A stretch of DNA of 64,000 nt from contig NC_134401.1 in the NCBI RefSeq assembly GCF_050003625.1, forward strand, positions 1 to 64,000, read 5' to 3'. The notes beneath the pieces are model-generated. The model saw only the letters and a program-made list of their open reading frames with translations, had not been told where the DNA came from and ran no database searches. This stretch comes from Haematobia irritans (Eukaryota > Arthropoda > Insecta > Diptera > Muscidae). Shown here in pieces: positions 1-15,000 of the stretch; the first letter of the stretch is position 1, and the number at the start of each line of letters is the position of its first letter. The position numbers and the translations under genes were made by a program.

Positions 1-3000
1 ACAATATATATAAGAAAAAAACCCGACGGCGATCACAAAAAAACACCTGTAAAAAATTACATTTTTTTGTCATATGATTATGATTGATGGCAACACTTTT
101 TGCATAAAACAACAAATAACACGAACAAAGAAGAAGAAATAAAGCAAGAATGTGTAATAAATATGCGGCAAATTACAATAAAATCGATTAATATATGCCG
201 ATAATAGTGTCTTTTTTGCATGCAAATTTGGCGACACAAAATGTCATCTGATTTTTTCCAAAATCTAATAGCGTTCATCTTTGTCCAACAAAGACTACTC
301 TAAGCCAAATTTCATGAAAATCGGATAAAAATTGCGACCTCTGTCGTATGAACAAAAATGCAAATAGATAACAACGACATACGGACAGAGATATGATCAG
401 ACGGACGGACGGACAGCCAGGGCTAGATCGACTCAACGGATGATTCTGAATCGATCCATATATTAAACTTGGACTCGAGGACAACTAGTTGTGCTATTCA
501 CCATCTCACACAAATCAATTTTATTATACCCTGAACACGTATGAATTTATTACATTATTATCGGCATTGACGATGTACAAACTCGAAATTTTTTCTCACA
601 AATGCCGCTAAAACCCTCAAAACACGTCAAATCGGGTCAACATTCCCCCCGATCTTGTCGCAATATACAATATATATAAGAAAAAACCCGACGGCGATCA
701 CAAAAAAACACCTGTAAAAAATTACATTTTTTTGTCATATGATTATGATTGATGGCAACACTTTTTGCATAAAACAACAAATAACACGAACAAAGAAGAA
801 GAAATAAAGCAAGAATGTGTAATAAATATGCGGCAAATTACAATAAAATCGATTAATATATGCCGATAATAGTGTCTTTTTTGCATGCAAATTTGGCGAC
901 ACAAAATGTCATCTGATTTTTTCCAAAATCTAATAGCGTTCATCTTTGTCCAACAAAGACTACTCTAAGCCAAATTTCATGAAAATCGGATAAAAATTGC
1001 GACCTCTGTCGTATGAACAAAAATGCAAATAGATAACAACGACATACGGACAGAGATATGATCAGACGGACGGACGGACAGCCAGGGCTAGATCGACTCA
1101 ACGGATGATTCTGAATCGATCCATATATTAAACTTGGACTCGAGGACAACTAGTTGTGCTATTCACCATCTCACACAAATCAATTTTATTATACCCTGAA
1201 CACGTATGAATTTATTACATTATTATCGGCATTGACGATGTACAAACTCGAAATTTTTTCTCACAAATGCCGCTAAAACCCTCAAAACACGTCAAATCGG
1301 GTCAACATTCCCCCCGATCTTGTCGCAATATACAATATATATAAGAAAAAACCCGACGGCGATCACAAAAAAACACCTGTAAAAAATTACATTTTTTGTC
1401 ATATGATTATGATTGATGGCAACACTTTTTGCATAAAACAACAAATAACACGAACAAAGAAGAAGAAATAAAGCAAGAATGTGTAATAAATATGCGGCAA
1501 ATTACAATAAAATCGATTAATATATGCCGATAATAGTGTCTTTTTTGCATGCAAATTTGGCGACACAAAATGTCATCTGATTTTTTCCAAAATCTAATAG
1601 CGTTCATCTTTGTCCAACAAAGACTACTCTAAGCCAAATTTCATGAAAATCGGATAAAAATTGCGACCTCTGTCGTATGAACAAAATGCAAATAGATAAC
1701 AACGACATACGGACAGAGATATGATCAGACGGACGGACGGACAGCCAGGGCTAGATCGACTCAACGGATGATTCTGAATCGATCCATATATTAAACTTGG
1801 ACTCGAGGACAACTAGTTGTGCTATTCACCATCTCACACAAATCAATTTTATTATACCCTGAACACGTATGAATTTATTACATTATTATCGGCATTGACG
1901 ATGTACAAACTCGAAATTTTTTCTCACAAATGCCGCTAAAACCCTCAAAACACGTCAAATCGGGTCAACATTCCCCCCGATCTTGTCGCAATATACAATA
2001 TATATAAGAAAAAACCCGACGGCGATCACAAAAAAACACCTGTAAAAAATTACATTTTTTTGTCATATGATTATGATTGATGGCAACACTTTTTGCATAA
2101 AACAACAAATAACACGAACAAAGAAGAAGAAATAAAGCAAGAATGTGTAATAAATATGCGGCAAATTACAATAAAATCGATTAATATATGCCGATAATAG
2201 TGTCTTTTTTGCATGCAAATTTGGCGACACAAAATGTCATCTGATTTTTTCCAAAATCTAATAGCGTTCATCTTTGTCCAACAAAGACTACTCTAAGCCA
2301 AATTTCATGAAAATCGGATAAAAATTGCGACCTCTGTCGTATGAACAAAAATGCAAATAGATAACAACGACATACGGACAGAGATATGATCAGACGGACG
2401 GACGGACAGCCAGGGCTAGATCGACTCAACGGATGATTCTGAATCGATCCATATATTAAACTTGGACTCGAGGACAACTAGTTGTGCTATTCACCATCTC
2501 ACACAAATCAATTTTATTATACCCTGAACACGTATGAATTTATTACATTATTATCGGCATTGACGATGTACAAACTCGAAATTTTTTCTCACAAATGCCG
2601 CTAAAACCCTCAAAACACGTCAAATCGGGTCAACATTCCCCCCGATCTTGTCGCAATATACAATATATATAAGAAAAAACCCGACGGCGATCACAAAAAA
2701 ACACCTGTAAAAAATTACATTTTTTTGTCATATGATTATGATTGATGGCAACACTTTTTGCATAAAACAACAAATAACACGAACAAAGAAGAAGAAATAA
2801 AGCAAGAATGTGTAATAAATATGCGGCAAATTACAATAAAATCGATTAATATATGCCGATAATAGTGTCTTTTTTGCATGCAAATTTGGCGACACAAAAT
2901 GTCATCTGATTTTTTCCAAAATCTAATAGCGTTCATCTTTGTCCAACAAAGACTACTCTAAGCCAAATTTCATGAAAATCGGATAAAAATTGCGACCTCT

Positions 3001-6000
3001 GTCGTATGAACAAAAATGCAAATAGATAACAACGACATACGGACAGAGATATGATCAGACGGACGGACGGACAGCCAGGGCTAGATCGACTCAACGGATG
3101 ATTCTGAATCGATCCATATATTAAACTTGGACTCGAGGACAACTAGTTGTGCTATTCACCATCTCACACAAATCAATTTTATTATACCCTGAACACGTAT
3201 GAATTTATTACATTATTATCGGCATTGACGATGTACAAACTCGAAATTTTTTCTCACAAATGCCGCTAAAACCCTCAAAACACGTCAAATCGGGTCAACA
3301 TTCCCCCCGATCTTGTCGCAATATACAATATATATAAGAAAAAACCCGACGGCGATCACAAAAAAACACCTGTAAAAAATTACATTTTTTTGTCATATGA
3401 TTATGATTGATGGCAACACTTTTTGCATAAAACAACAAATAACACGAACAAAGAAGAAGAAATAAAGCAAGAATGTGTAATAAATATGCGGCAAATTACA
3501 ATAAAATCGATTAATATATGCCGATAATAGTGTCTTTTTTGCATGCAAATTTGGCGACACAAAATGTCATCTGATTTTTCCAAAATCTAATAGCGTTCAT
3601 CTTTGTCCAACAAAGACTACTCTAAGCCAAATTTCATGAAAATCGGATAAAAATTGCGACCTCTGTCGTATGAACAAAAATGCAAATAGATAACAACGAC
3701 ATACGGACAGAGATATGATCAGACGGACGGACGGACAGCCAGGGCTAGATCGACTCAACGGATGATTCTGAATCGATCCATATATTAAACTTGGACTCGA
3801 GGACAACTAGTTGTGCTATTCACCATCTCACACAAATCAATTTTATTATACCCTGAACACGTATGAATTTATTACATTATTATCGGCATTGACGATGTAC
3901 AAACTCGAAATTTTTTCTCACAAATGCCGCTAAAACCCTCAAAACACGTCAAATCGGGTCAACATTCCCCCCGATCTTGTCGCAATATACAATATATATA
4001 AGAAAAAACCCGACGGCGATCACAAAAAAACACCTGTAAAAAATTACATTTTTTTGTCATATGATTATGATTGATGGCAACACTTTTTGCATAAAACAAC
4101 AAATAACACGAACAAAGAAGAAGAAATAAAGCAAGAATGTGTAATAAATATGCGGCAAATTACAATAAAATCGATTAATATATGCCGATAATAGTGTCTT
4201 TTTGCATGCAAATTTGGCGACACAAAATGTCATCTGATTTTTTCCAAAATCTAATAGCGTTCATCTTTGTCCAACAAAGACTACTCTAAGCCAAATTTCA
4301 TGAAAATCGGATAAAAATTGCGACCTCTGTCGTATGAACAAAAATGCAAATAGATAACAACGACATACGGACAGAGATATGATCAGACGGACGGACGGAC
4401 AGCCAGGGCTAGATCGACTCAACGGATGATTCTGAATCGATCCATATATTAAACTTGGACTCGAGGACAACTAGTTGTGCTATTCACCATCTCACACAAA
4501 TCAATTTTATTATACCCTGAACACGTATGAATTTATTACATTATTATCGGCATTGACGATGTACAAACTCGAAATTTTTTCTCACAAATGCCGCTAAAAC
4601 CCTCAAAACACGTCAAATCGGGTCAACATTCCCCCCGATCTTGTCGCAATATACAATATATATAAGAAAAAACCCGACGGCGATCACAAAAAAACACCTG
4701 TAAAAAATTACATTTTTTTGTCATATGATTATGATTGATGGCAACACTTTTTGCATAAAACAACAAATAACACGAACAAAGAAGAAGAAATAAAGCAAGA
4801 ATGTGTAATAAATATGCGGCAAATTACAATAAAATCGATTAATATATGCCGATAATAGTGTCTTTTTTGCATGCAAATTTGGCGACACAAAATGTCATCT
4901 GATTTTTTCCAAAATCTAATAGCGTTCATCTTTGTCCAACAAAGACTACTCTAAGCCAAATTTCATGAAAATCGGATAAAAATTGCGACCTCTGTCGTAT
5001 GAACAAAAATGCAAATAGATAACAACGACATACGGACAGAGATATGATCAGACGGACGGACGGACAGCCAGGGCTAGATCGACTCAACGGATGATTCTGA
5101 ATCGATCCATATATTAAACTTGGACTCGAGGACAACTAGTTGTGCTATTCACCATCTCACACAAATCAATTTTATTATACCCTGAACACGTATGAATTTA
5201 TTACATTATTATCGGCATTGACGATGTACAAACTCGAAATTTTTTCTCACAAATGCCGCTAAAACCCTCAAAACACGTCAAATCGGGTCAACATTCCCCC
5301 CGATCTTGTCGCAATATACAATATATATAAGAAAAAACCCGACGGCGATCACAAAAAAACACCTGTAAAAAATTACATTTTTTTGTCATATGATTATGAT
5401 TGATGGCAACACTTTTTGCATAAAACAACAAATAACACGAACAAAGAAGAAGAAATAAAGCAAGAATGTGTAATAAATATGCGGCAAATTACAATAAAAT
5501 CGATTAATATATGCCGATAATAGTGTCTTTTTTGCATGCAAATTTGGCGACACAAAATGTCATCTGATTTTTTCCAAAATCTAATAGCGTTCATCTTTGT
5601 CCAACAAAGACTACTCTAAGCCAAATTTCATGAAAATCGGATAAAAATTGCGACCTCTGTCGTATGAACAAAATGCAAATAGATAACAACGACATACGGA
5701 CAGAGATATGATCAGACGGACGGACGGACAGCCAGGGCTAGATCGACTCAACGGATGATTCTGAATCGATCCATATATTAAACTTGGACTCGAGGACAAC
5801 TAGTTGTGCTATTCACCATCTCACACAAATCAATTTTATTATACCCTGAACACGTATGAATTTATTACATTATTATCGGCATTGACGATGTACAAACTCG
5901 AAATTTTTTCTCACAAATGCCGCTAAAACCCTCAAAACACGTCAAATCGGGTCAACATTCCCCCCGATCTTGTCGCAATATACAATATATATAAGAAAAA

Positions 6001-9000
6001 ACCCGACGGCGATCACAAAAAAACACCTGTAAAAAATTACATTTTTTGTCATATGATTATGATTGATGGCAACACTTTTTGCATAAAACAACAAATAACA
6101 CGAACAAAGAAGAAGAAATAAAGCAAGAATGTGTAATAAATATGCGGCAAATTACAATAAAATCGATTAATATATGCCGATAATAGTGTCTTTTTTGCAT
6201 GCAAATTTGGCGACACAAAATGTCATCTGATTTTTTCCAAAATCTAATAGCGTTCATCTTTGTCCAACAAAGACTACTCTAAGCCAAATTTCATGAAAAT
6301 CGGATAAAAATTGCGACCTCTGTCGTATGAACAAAAATGCAAATAGATAACAACGACATACGGACAGAGATATGATCAGACGGACGGACGGACAGCCAGG
6401 GCTAGATCGACTCAACGGATGATTCTGAATCGATCCATATATTAAACTTGGACTCGAGGACAACTAGTTGTGCTATTCACCATCTCACACAAATCAATTT
6501 TATTATACCCTGAACACGTATGAATTTATTACATTATTATCGGCATTGACGATGTACAAACTCGAAATTTTTTCTCACAAATGCCGCTAAAACCCTCAAA
6601 ACACGTCAAATCGGGTCAACATTCCCCCCGATCTTGTCGCAATATACAATATATATAAGAAAAAACCCGACGGCGATCACAAAAAAACACCTGTAAAAAA
6701 TTACATTTTTTTGTCATATGATTATGATTGATGGCAACACTTTTGCATAAAACAACAAATAACACGAACAAAGAAGAAGAAATAAAGCAAGAATGTGTAA
6801 TAAATATGCGGCAAATTACAATAAAATCGATTAATATATGCCGATAATAGTGTCTTTTTTGCATGCAAATTTGGCGACACAAAATGTCATCTGATTTTTT
6901 CCAAAATCTAATAGCGTTCATCTTTGTCCAACAAAGACTACTCTAAGCCAAATTTCATGAAAATCGGATAAAAATTGCGACCTCTGTCGTATGAACAAAA
7001 ATGCAAATAGATAACAACGACATACGGACAGAGATATGATCAGACGGACGGACGGACAGCCAGGGCTAGATCGACTCAACGGATGATTCTGAATCGATCC
7101 ATATATTAAACTTGGACTCGAGGACAACTAGTTGTGCTATTCACCATCTCACACAAATCAATTTTATTATACCCTGAACACGTATGAATTTATTACATTA
7201 TTATCGGCATTGACGATGTACAAACTCGAAATTTTTTCTCACAAATGCCGCTAAAACCCTCAAAACACGTCAAATCGGGTCAACATTCCCCCCGATCTTG
7301 TCGCAATATACAATATATATAAGAAAAAACCCGACGGCGATCACAAAAAAACACCTGTAAAAAATTACATTTTTTTGTCATATGATTATGATTGATGGCA
7401 ACACTTTTTGCATAAAACAACAAATAACACGAACAAAGAAGAAGAAATAAAGCAAGAATGTGTAATAAATATGCGGCAAATTACAATAAAATCGATTAAT
7501 ATATGCCGATAATAGTGTCTTTTTTGCATGCAAATTTGGCGACACAAAATGTCATCTGATTTTTTCCAAAATCTAATAGCGTTCATCTTTGTCCAACAAA
7601 GACTACTCTAAGCCAAATTTCATGAAAATCGGATAAAAATTGCGACCTCTGTCGTATGAACAAAAATGCAAATAGATAACAACGACATACGGACAGAGAT
7701 ATGATCAGACGGACGGACGGACAGCCAGGGCTAGATCGACTCAACGGATGATTCTGAATCGATCCATATATTAAACTTGGACTCGAGGACAACTAGTTGT
7801 GCTATTCACCATCTCACACAAATCAATTTTATTATACCCTGAACACGTATGAATTTATTACATTATTATCGGCATTGACGATGTACAAACTCGAAATTTT
7901 TTCTCACAAATGCCGCTAAAACCCTCAAAACACGTCAAATCGGGTCAACATTCCCCCCGATCTTGTCGCAATATACAATATATATAAGAAAAAACCCGAC
8001 GGCGATCACAAAAAAACACCTGTAAAAAATTACATTTTTTTGTCATATGATTATGATTGATGGCAACACTTTTTGCATAAAACAACAAATAACACGAACA
8101 AAGAAGAAGAAATAAAGCAAGAATGTGTAATAAATATGCGGCAAATTACAATAAAATCGATTAATATATGCCGATAATAGTGTCTTTTTTGCATGCAAAT
8201 TTGGCGACACAAAATGTCATCTGATTTTTTCCAAAATCTAATAGCGTTCATCTTTGTCCAACAAAGACTACTCTAAGCCAAATTTCATGAAAATCGGATA
8301 AAAATTGCGACCTCTGTCGTATGAACAAAAATGCAAATAGATAACAACGACATACGGACAGAGATATGATCAGACGGACGGACGGACAGCCAGGGCTAGA
8401 TCGACTCAACGGATGATTCTGAATCGATCCATATATTAAACTTGGACTCGAGGACAACTAGTTGTGCTATTCACCATCTCACACAAATCAATTTTATTAT
8501 ACCCTGAACACGTATGAATTTATTACATTATTATCGGCATTGACGATGTACAAACTCGAAATTTTTTCTCACAAATGCCGCTAAAACCCTCAAAACACGT
8601 CAAATCGGGTCAACATTCCCCCCGATCTTGTCGCAATATACAATATATATAAGAAAAAACCCGACGGCGATCACAAAAAAACACCTGTAAAAAATTACAT
8701 TTTTTTGTCATATGATTATGATTGATGGCAACACTTTTTGCATAAAACAACAAATAACACGAACAAAGAAGAAGAAATAAAGCAAGAATGTGTAATAAAT
8801 ATGCGGCAAATTACAATAAAATCGATTAATATATGCCGATAATAGTGTCTTTTTTGCATGCAAATTTGGCGACACAAAATGTCATCTGATTTTTTCCAAA
8901 ATCTAATAGCGTTCATCTTTGTCCAACAAAGACTACTCTAAGCCAAATTTCATGAAAATCGGATAAAAATTGCGACCTCTGTCGTATGAACAAAAATGCA

Positions 9001-12000
9001 AATAGATAACAACGACATACGGACAGAGATATGATCAGACGGACGGACGGACAGCCAGGGCTAGATCGACTCAACGGATGATTCTGAATCGATCCATATA
9101 TTAAACTTGGACTCGAGGACAACTAGTTGTGCTATTCACCATCTCACACAAATCAATTTTATTATACCCTGAACACGTATGAATTTATTACATTATTATC
9201 GGCATTGACGATGTACAAACTCGAAATTTTTTCTCACAAATGCCGCTAAAACCCTCAAAACACGTCAAATCGGGTCAACATTCCCCCCGATCTTGTCGCA
9301 ATATACAATATATATAAGAAAAAACCCGACGGCGATCACAAAAAAACACCTGTAAAAAATTACATTTTTTTGTCATATGATTATGATTGATGGCAACACT
9401 TTTTGCATAAAACAACAAATAACACGAACAAAGAAGAAGAAATAAAGCAAGAATGTGTAATAAATATGCGGCAAATTACAATAAAATCGATTAATATATG
9501 CCGATAATAGTGTCTTTTTTGCATGCAAATTTGGCGACACAAAATGTCATCTGATTTTTTCCAAAATCTAATAGCGTTCATCTTTGTCCAACAAAGACTA
9601 CTCTAAGCCAAATTTCATGAAAATCGGATAAAAATTGCGACCTCTGTCGTATGAACAAAAATGCAAATAGATAACAACGACATACGGACAGAGATATGAT
9701 CAGACGGACGGACGGACAGCCAGGGCTAGATCGACTCAACGGATGATTCTGAATCGATCCATATATTAAACTTGGACTCGAGGACAACTAGTTGTGCTAT
9801 TCACCATCTCACACAAATCAATTTTATTATACCCTGAACACGTATGAATTTATTACATTATTATCGGCATTGACGATGTACAAACTCGAAATTTTTTCTC
9901 ACAAATGCCGCTAAAACCCTCAAAACACGTCAAATCGGGTCAACATTCCCCCCGATCTTGTCGCAATATACAATATATATAAGAAAAAACCCGACGGCGA
10001 TCACAAAAAAACACCTGTAAAAAATTACATTTTTTTGTCATATGATTATGATTGATGGCAACACTTTTTGCATAAAACAACAAATAACACGAACAAAGAA
10101 GAAGAAATAAAGCAAGAATGTGTAATAAATATGCGGCAAATTACAATAAAATCGATTAATATATGCCGATAATAGTGTCTTTTTTGCATGCAAATTTGGC
10201 GACACAAAATGTCATCTGATTTTTTCCAAAATCTAATAGCGTTCATCTTTGTCCAACAAAGACTACTCTAAGCCAAATTTCATGAAAATCGGATAAAAAT
10301 TGCGACCTCTGTCGTATGAACAAAAATGCAAATAGATAACAACGACATACGGACAGAGATATGATCAGACGGACGGACGGACAGCCAGGGCTAGATCGAC
10401 TCAACGGATGATTCTGAATCGATCCATATATTAAACTTGGACTCGAGGACAACTAGTTGTGCTATTCACCATCTCACACAAATCAATTTTATTATACCCT
10501 GAACACGTATGAATTTATTACATTATTATCGGCATTGACGATGTACAAACTCGAAATTTTTTCTCACAAATGCCGCTAAAACCCTCAAAACACGTCAAAT
10601 CGGGTCAACATTCCCCCCGATCTTGTCGCAATATACAATATATATAAGAAAAAACCCGACGGCGATCACAAAAAAACACCTGTAAAAAATTACATTTTTT
10701 TGTCATATGATTATGATTGATGGCAACACTTTTTGCATAAAACAACAAATAACACGAACAAAGAAGAAGAAATAAAGCAAGAATGTGTAATAAATATGCG
10801 GCAAATTACAATAAAATCGATTAATATATGCCGATAATAGTGTCTTTTTTGCATGCAAATTTGGCGACACAAAATGTCATCTGATTTTTTCCAAAATCTA
10901 ATAGCGTTCATCTTTGTCCAACAAAGACTACTCTAAGCCAAATTTCATGAAAATCGGATAAAAATTGCGACCTCTGTCGTATGAACAAAAATGCAAATAG
11001 ATAACAACGACATACGGACAGAGATATGATCAGACGGACGGACGGACAGCCAGGGCTAGATCGACTCAACGGATGATTCTGAATCGATCCATATATTAAA
11101 CTTGGACTCGAGGACAACTAGTTGTGCTATTCACCATCTCACACAAATCAATTTTATTATACCCTGAACACGTATGAATTTATTACATTATTATCGGCAT
11201 TGACGATGTACAAACTCGAAATTTTTTCTCACAAATGCCGCTAAAACCCTCAAAACACGTCAAATCGGGTCAACATTCCCCCCGATCTTGTCGCAATATA
11301 CAATATATATAAGAAAAAACCCGACGGCGATCACAAAAAAACACCTGTAAAAAATTACATTTTTTTGTCATATGATTATGATTGATGGCAACACTTTTTG
11401 CATAAAACAACAAATAACACGAACAAAGAAGAAGAAATAAAGCAAGAATGTGTAATAAATATGCGGCAAATTACAATAAAATCGATTAATATATGCCGAT
11501 AATAGTGTCTTTTTTGCATGCAAATTTGGCGACACAAAATGTCATCTGATTTTTTCCAAAATCTAATAGCGTTCATCTTTGTCCAACAAAGACTACTCTA
11601 AGCCAAATTTCATGAAAATCGGATAAAAATTGCGACCTCTGTCGTATGAACAAAAATGCAAATAGATAACAACGACATACGGACAGAGATATGATCAGAC
11701 GGACGGACGGACAGCCAGGGCTAGATCGACTCAACGGATGATTCTGAATCGATCCATATATTAAACTTGGACTCGAGGACAACTAGTTGTGCTATTCACC
11801 ATCTCACACAAATCAATTTTATTATACCCTGAACACGTATGAATTTATTACATTATTATCGGCATTGACGATGTACAAACTCGAAATTTTTTCTCACAAA
11901 TGCCGCTAAAACCCTCAAAACACGTCAAATCGGGTCAACATTCCCCCCGATCTTGTCGCAATATACAATATATATAAGAAAAAACCCGACGGCGATCACA

Positions 12001-15000
12001 AAAAAACACCTGTAAAAAATTACATTTTTTTGTCATATGATTATGATTGATGGCAACACTTTTTGCATAAAACAACAAATAACACGAACAAAGAAGAAGA
12101 AATAAAGCAAGAATGTGTAATAAATATGCGGCAAATTACAATAAAATCGATTAATATATGCCGATAATAGTGTCTTTTTTGCATGCAAATTTGGCGACAC
12201 AAAATGTCATCTGATTTTTTCCAAAATCTAATAGCGTTCATCTTTGTCCAACAAAGACTACTCTAAGCCAAATTTCATGAAAATCGGATAAAAATTGCGA
12301 CCTCTGTCGTATGAACAAAAATGCAAATAGATAACAACGACATACGGACAGAGATATGATCAGACGGACGGACGGACAGCCAGGGCTAGATCGACTCAAC
12401 GGATGATTCTGAATCGATCCATATATTAAACTTGGACTCGAGGACAACTAGTTGTGCTATTCACCATCTCACACAAATCAATTTTATTATACCCTGAACA
12501 CGTATGAATTTATTACATTATTATCGGCATTGACGATGTACAAACTCGAAATTTTTTCTCACAAATGCCGCTAAAACCCTCAAAACACGTCAAATCGGGT
12601 CAACATTCCCCCCGATCTTGTCGCAATATACAATATATATAAGAAAAAACCCGACGGCGATCACAAAAAAACACCTGTAAAAAATTACATTTTTTTGTCA
12701 TATGATTATGATTGATGGCAACACTTTTTGCATAAAACAACAAATAACACGAACAAAGAAGAAGAAATAAAGCAAGAATGTGTAATAAATATGCGGCAAA
12801 TTACAATAAAATCGATTAATATATGCCGATAATAGTGTCTTTTTTGCATGCAAATTTGGCGACACAAAATGTCATCTGATTTTTTCCAAAATCTAATAGC
12901 GTTCATCTTTGTCCAACAAAGACTACTCTAAGCCAAATTTCATGAAAATCGGATAAAAATTGCGACCTCTGTCGTATGAACAAAAATGCAAATAGATAAC
13001 AACGACATACGGACAGAGATATGATCAGACGGACGGACGGACAGCCAGGGCTAGATCGACTCAACGGATGATTCTGAATCGATCCATATATTAAACTTGG
13101 ACTCGAGGACAACTAGTTGTGCTATTCACCATCTCACACAAATCAATTTTATTATACCCTGAACACGTATGAATTTATTACATTATTATCGGCATTGACG
13201 ATGTACAAACTCGAAATTTTTTCTCACAAATGCCGCTAAAACCCTCAAAACACGTCAAATCGGGTCAACATTCCCCCCGATCTTGTCGCAATATACAATA
13301 TATATAAGAAAAAACCCGACGGCGATCACAAAAAAACACCTGTAAAAAATTACATTTTTTTGTCATATGATTATGATTGATGGCAACACTTTTTGCATAA
13401 AACAACAAATAACACGAACAAAGAAGAAGAAATAAAGCAAGAATGTGTAATAAATATGCGGCAAATTACAATAAAATCGATTAATATATGCCGATAATAG
13501 TGTCTTTTTTGCATGCAAATTTGGCGACACAAAATGTCATCTGATTTTTTCCAAAATCTAATAGCGTTCATCTTTGTCCAACAAAGACTACTCTAAGCCA
13601 AATTTCATGAAAATCGGATAAAAATTGCGACCTCTGTCGTATGAACAAAAATGCAAATAGATAACAACGACATACGGACAGAGATATGATCAGACGGACG
13701 GACGGACAGCCAGGGCTAGATCGACTCAACGGATGATTCTGAATCGATCCATATATTAAACTTGGACTCGAGGACAACTAGTTGTGCTATTCACCATCTC
13801 ACACAAATCAATTTTATTATACCCTGAACACGTATGAATTTATTACATTATTATCGGCATTGACGATGTACAAACTCGAAATTTTTTCTCACAAATGCCG
13901 CTAAAACCCTCAAAACACGTCAAATCGGGTCAACATTCCCCCCGATCTTGTCGCAATATACAATATATATAAGAAAAAACCCGACGGCGATCACAAAAAA
14001 ACACCTGTAAAAAATTACATTTTTTTGTCATATGATTATGATTGATGGCAACACTTTTTGCATAAAACAACAAATAACACGAACAAAGAAGAAGAAATAA
14101 AGCAAGAATGTGTAATAAATATGCGGCAAATTACAATAAAATCGATTAATATATGCCGATAATAGTGTCTTTTTTGCATGCAAATTTGGCGACACAAAAT
14201 GTCATCTGATTTTTTCCAAAATCTAATAGCGTTCATCTTTGTCCAACAAAGACTACTCTAAGCCAAATTTCATGAAAATCGGATAAAAATTGCGACCTCT
14301 GTCGTATGAACAAAAATGCAAATAGATAACAACGACATACGGACAGAGATATGATCAGACGGACGGACGGACAGCCAGGGCTAGATCGACTCAACGGATG
14401 ATTCTGAATCGATCCATATATTAAACTTGGACTCGAGGACAACTAGTTGTGCTATTCACCATCTCACACAAATCAATTTTATTATACCCTGAACACGTAT
14501 GAATTTATTACATTATTATCGGCATTGACGATGTACAAACTCGAAATTTTTTCTCACAAATGCCGCTAAAACCCTCAAAACACGTCAAATCGGGTCAACA
14601 TTCCCCCCGATCTTGTCGCAATATACAATATATATAAGAAAAAACCCGACGGCGATCACAAAAAAACACCTGTAAAAAATTACATTTTTTTGTCATATGA
14701 TTATGATTGATGGCAACACTTTTTGCATAAAACAACAAATAACACGAACAAAGAAGAAGAAATAAAGCAAGAATGTGTAATAAATATGCGGCAAATTACA
14801 ATAAAATCGATTAATATATGCCGATAATAGTGTCTTTTTTGCATGCAAATTTGGCGACACAAAATGTCATCTGATTTTTTCCAAAATCTAATAGCGTTCA
14901 TCTTTGTCCAACAAAGACTACTCTAAGCCAAATTTCATGAAAATCGGATAAAAATTGCGACCTCTGTCGTATGAACAAAAATGCAAATAGATAACAACGA

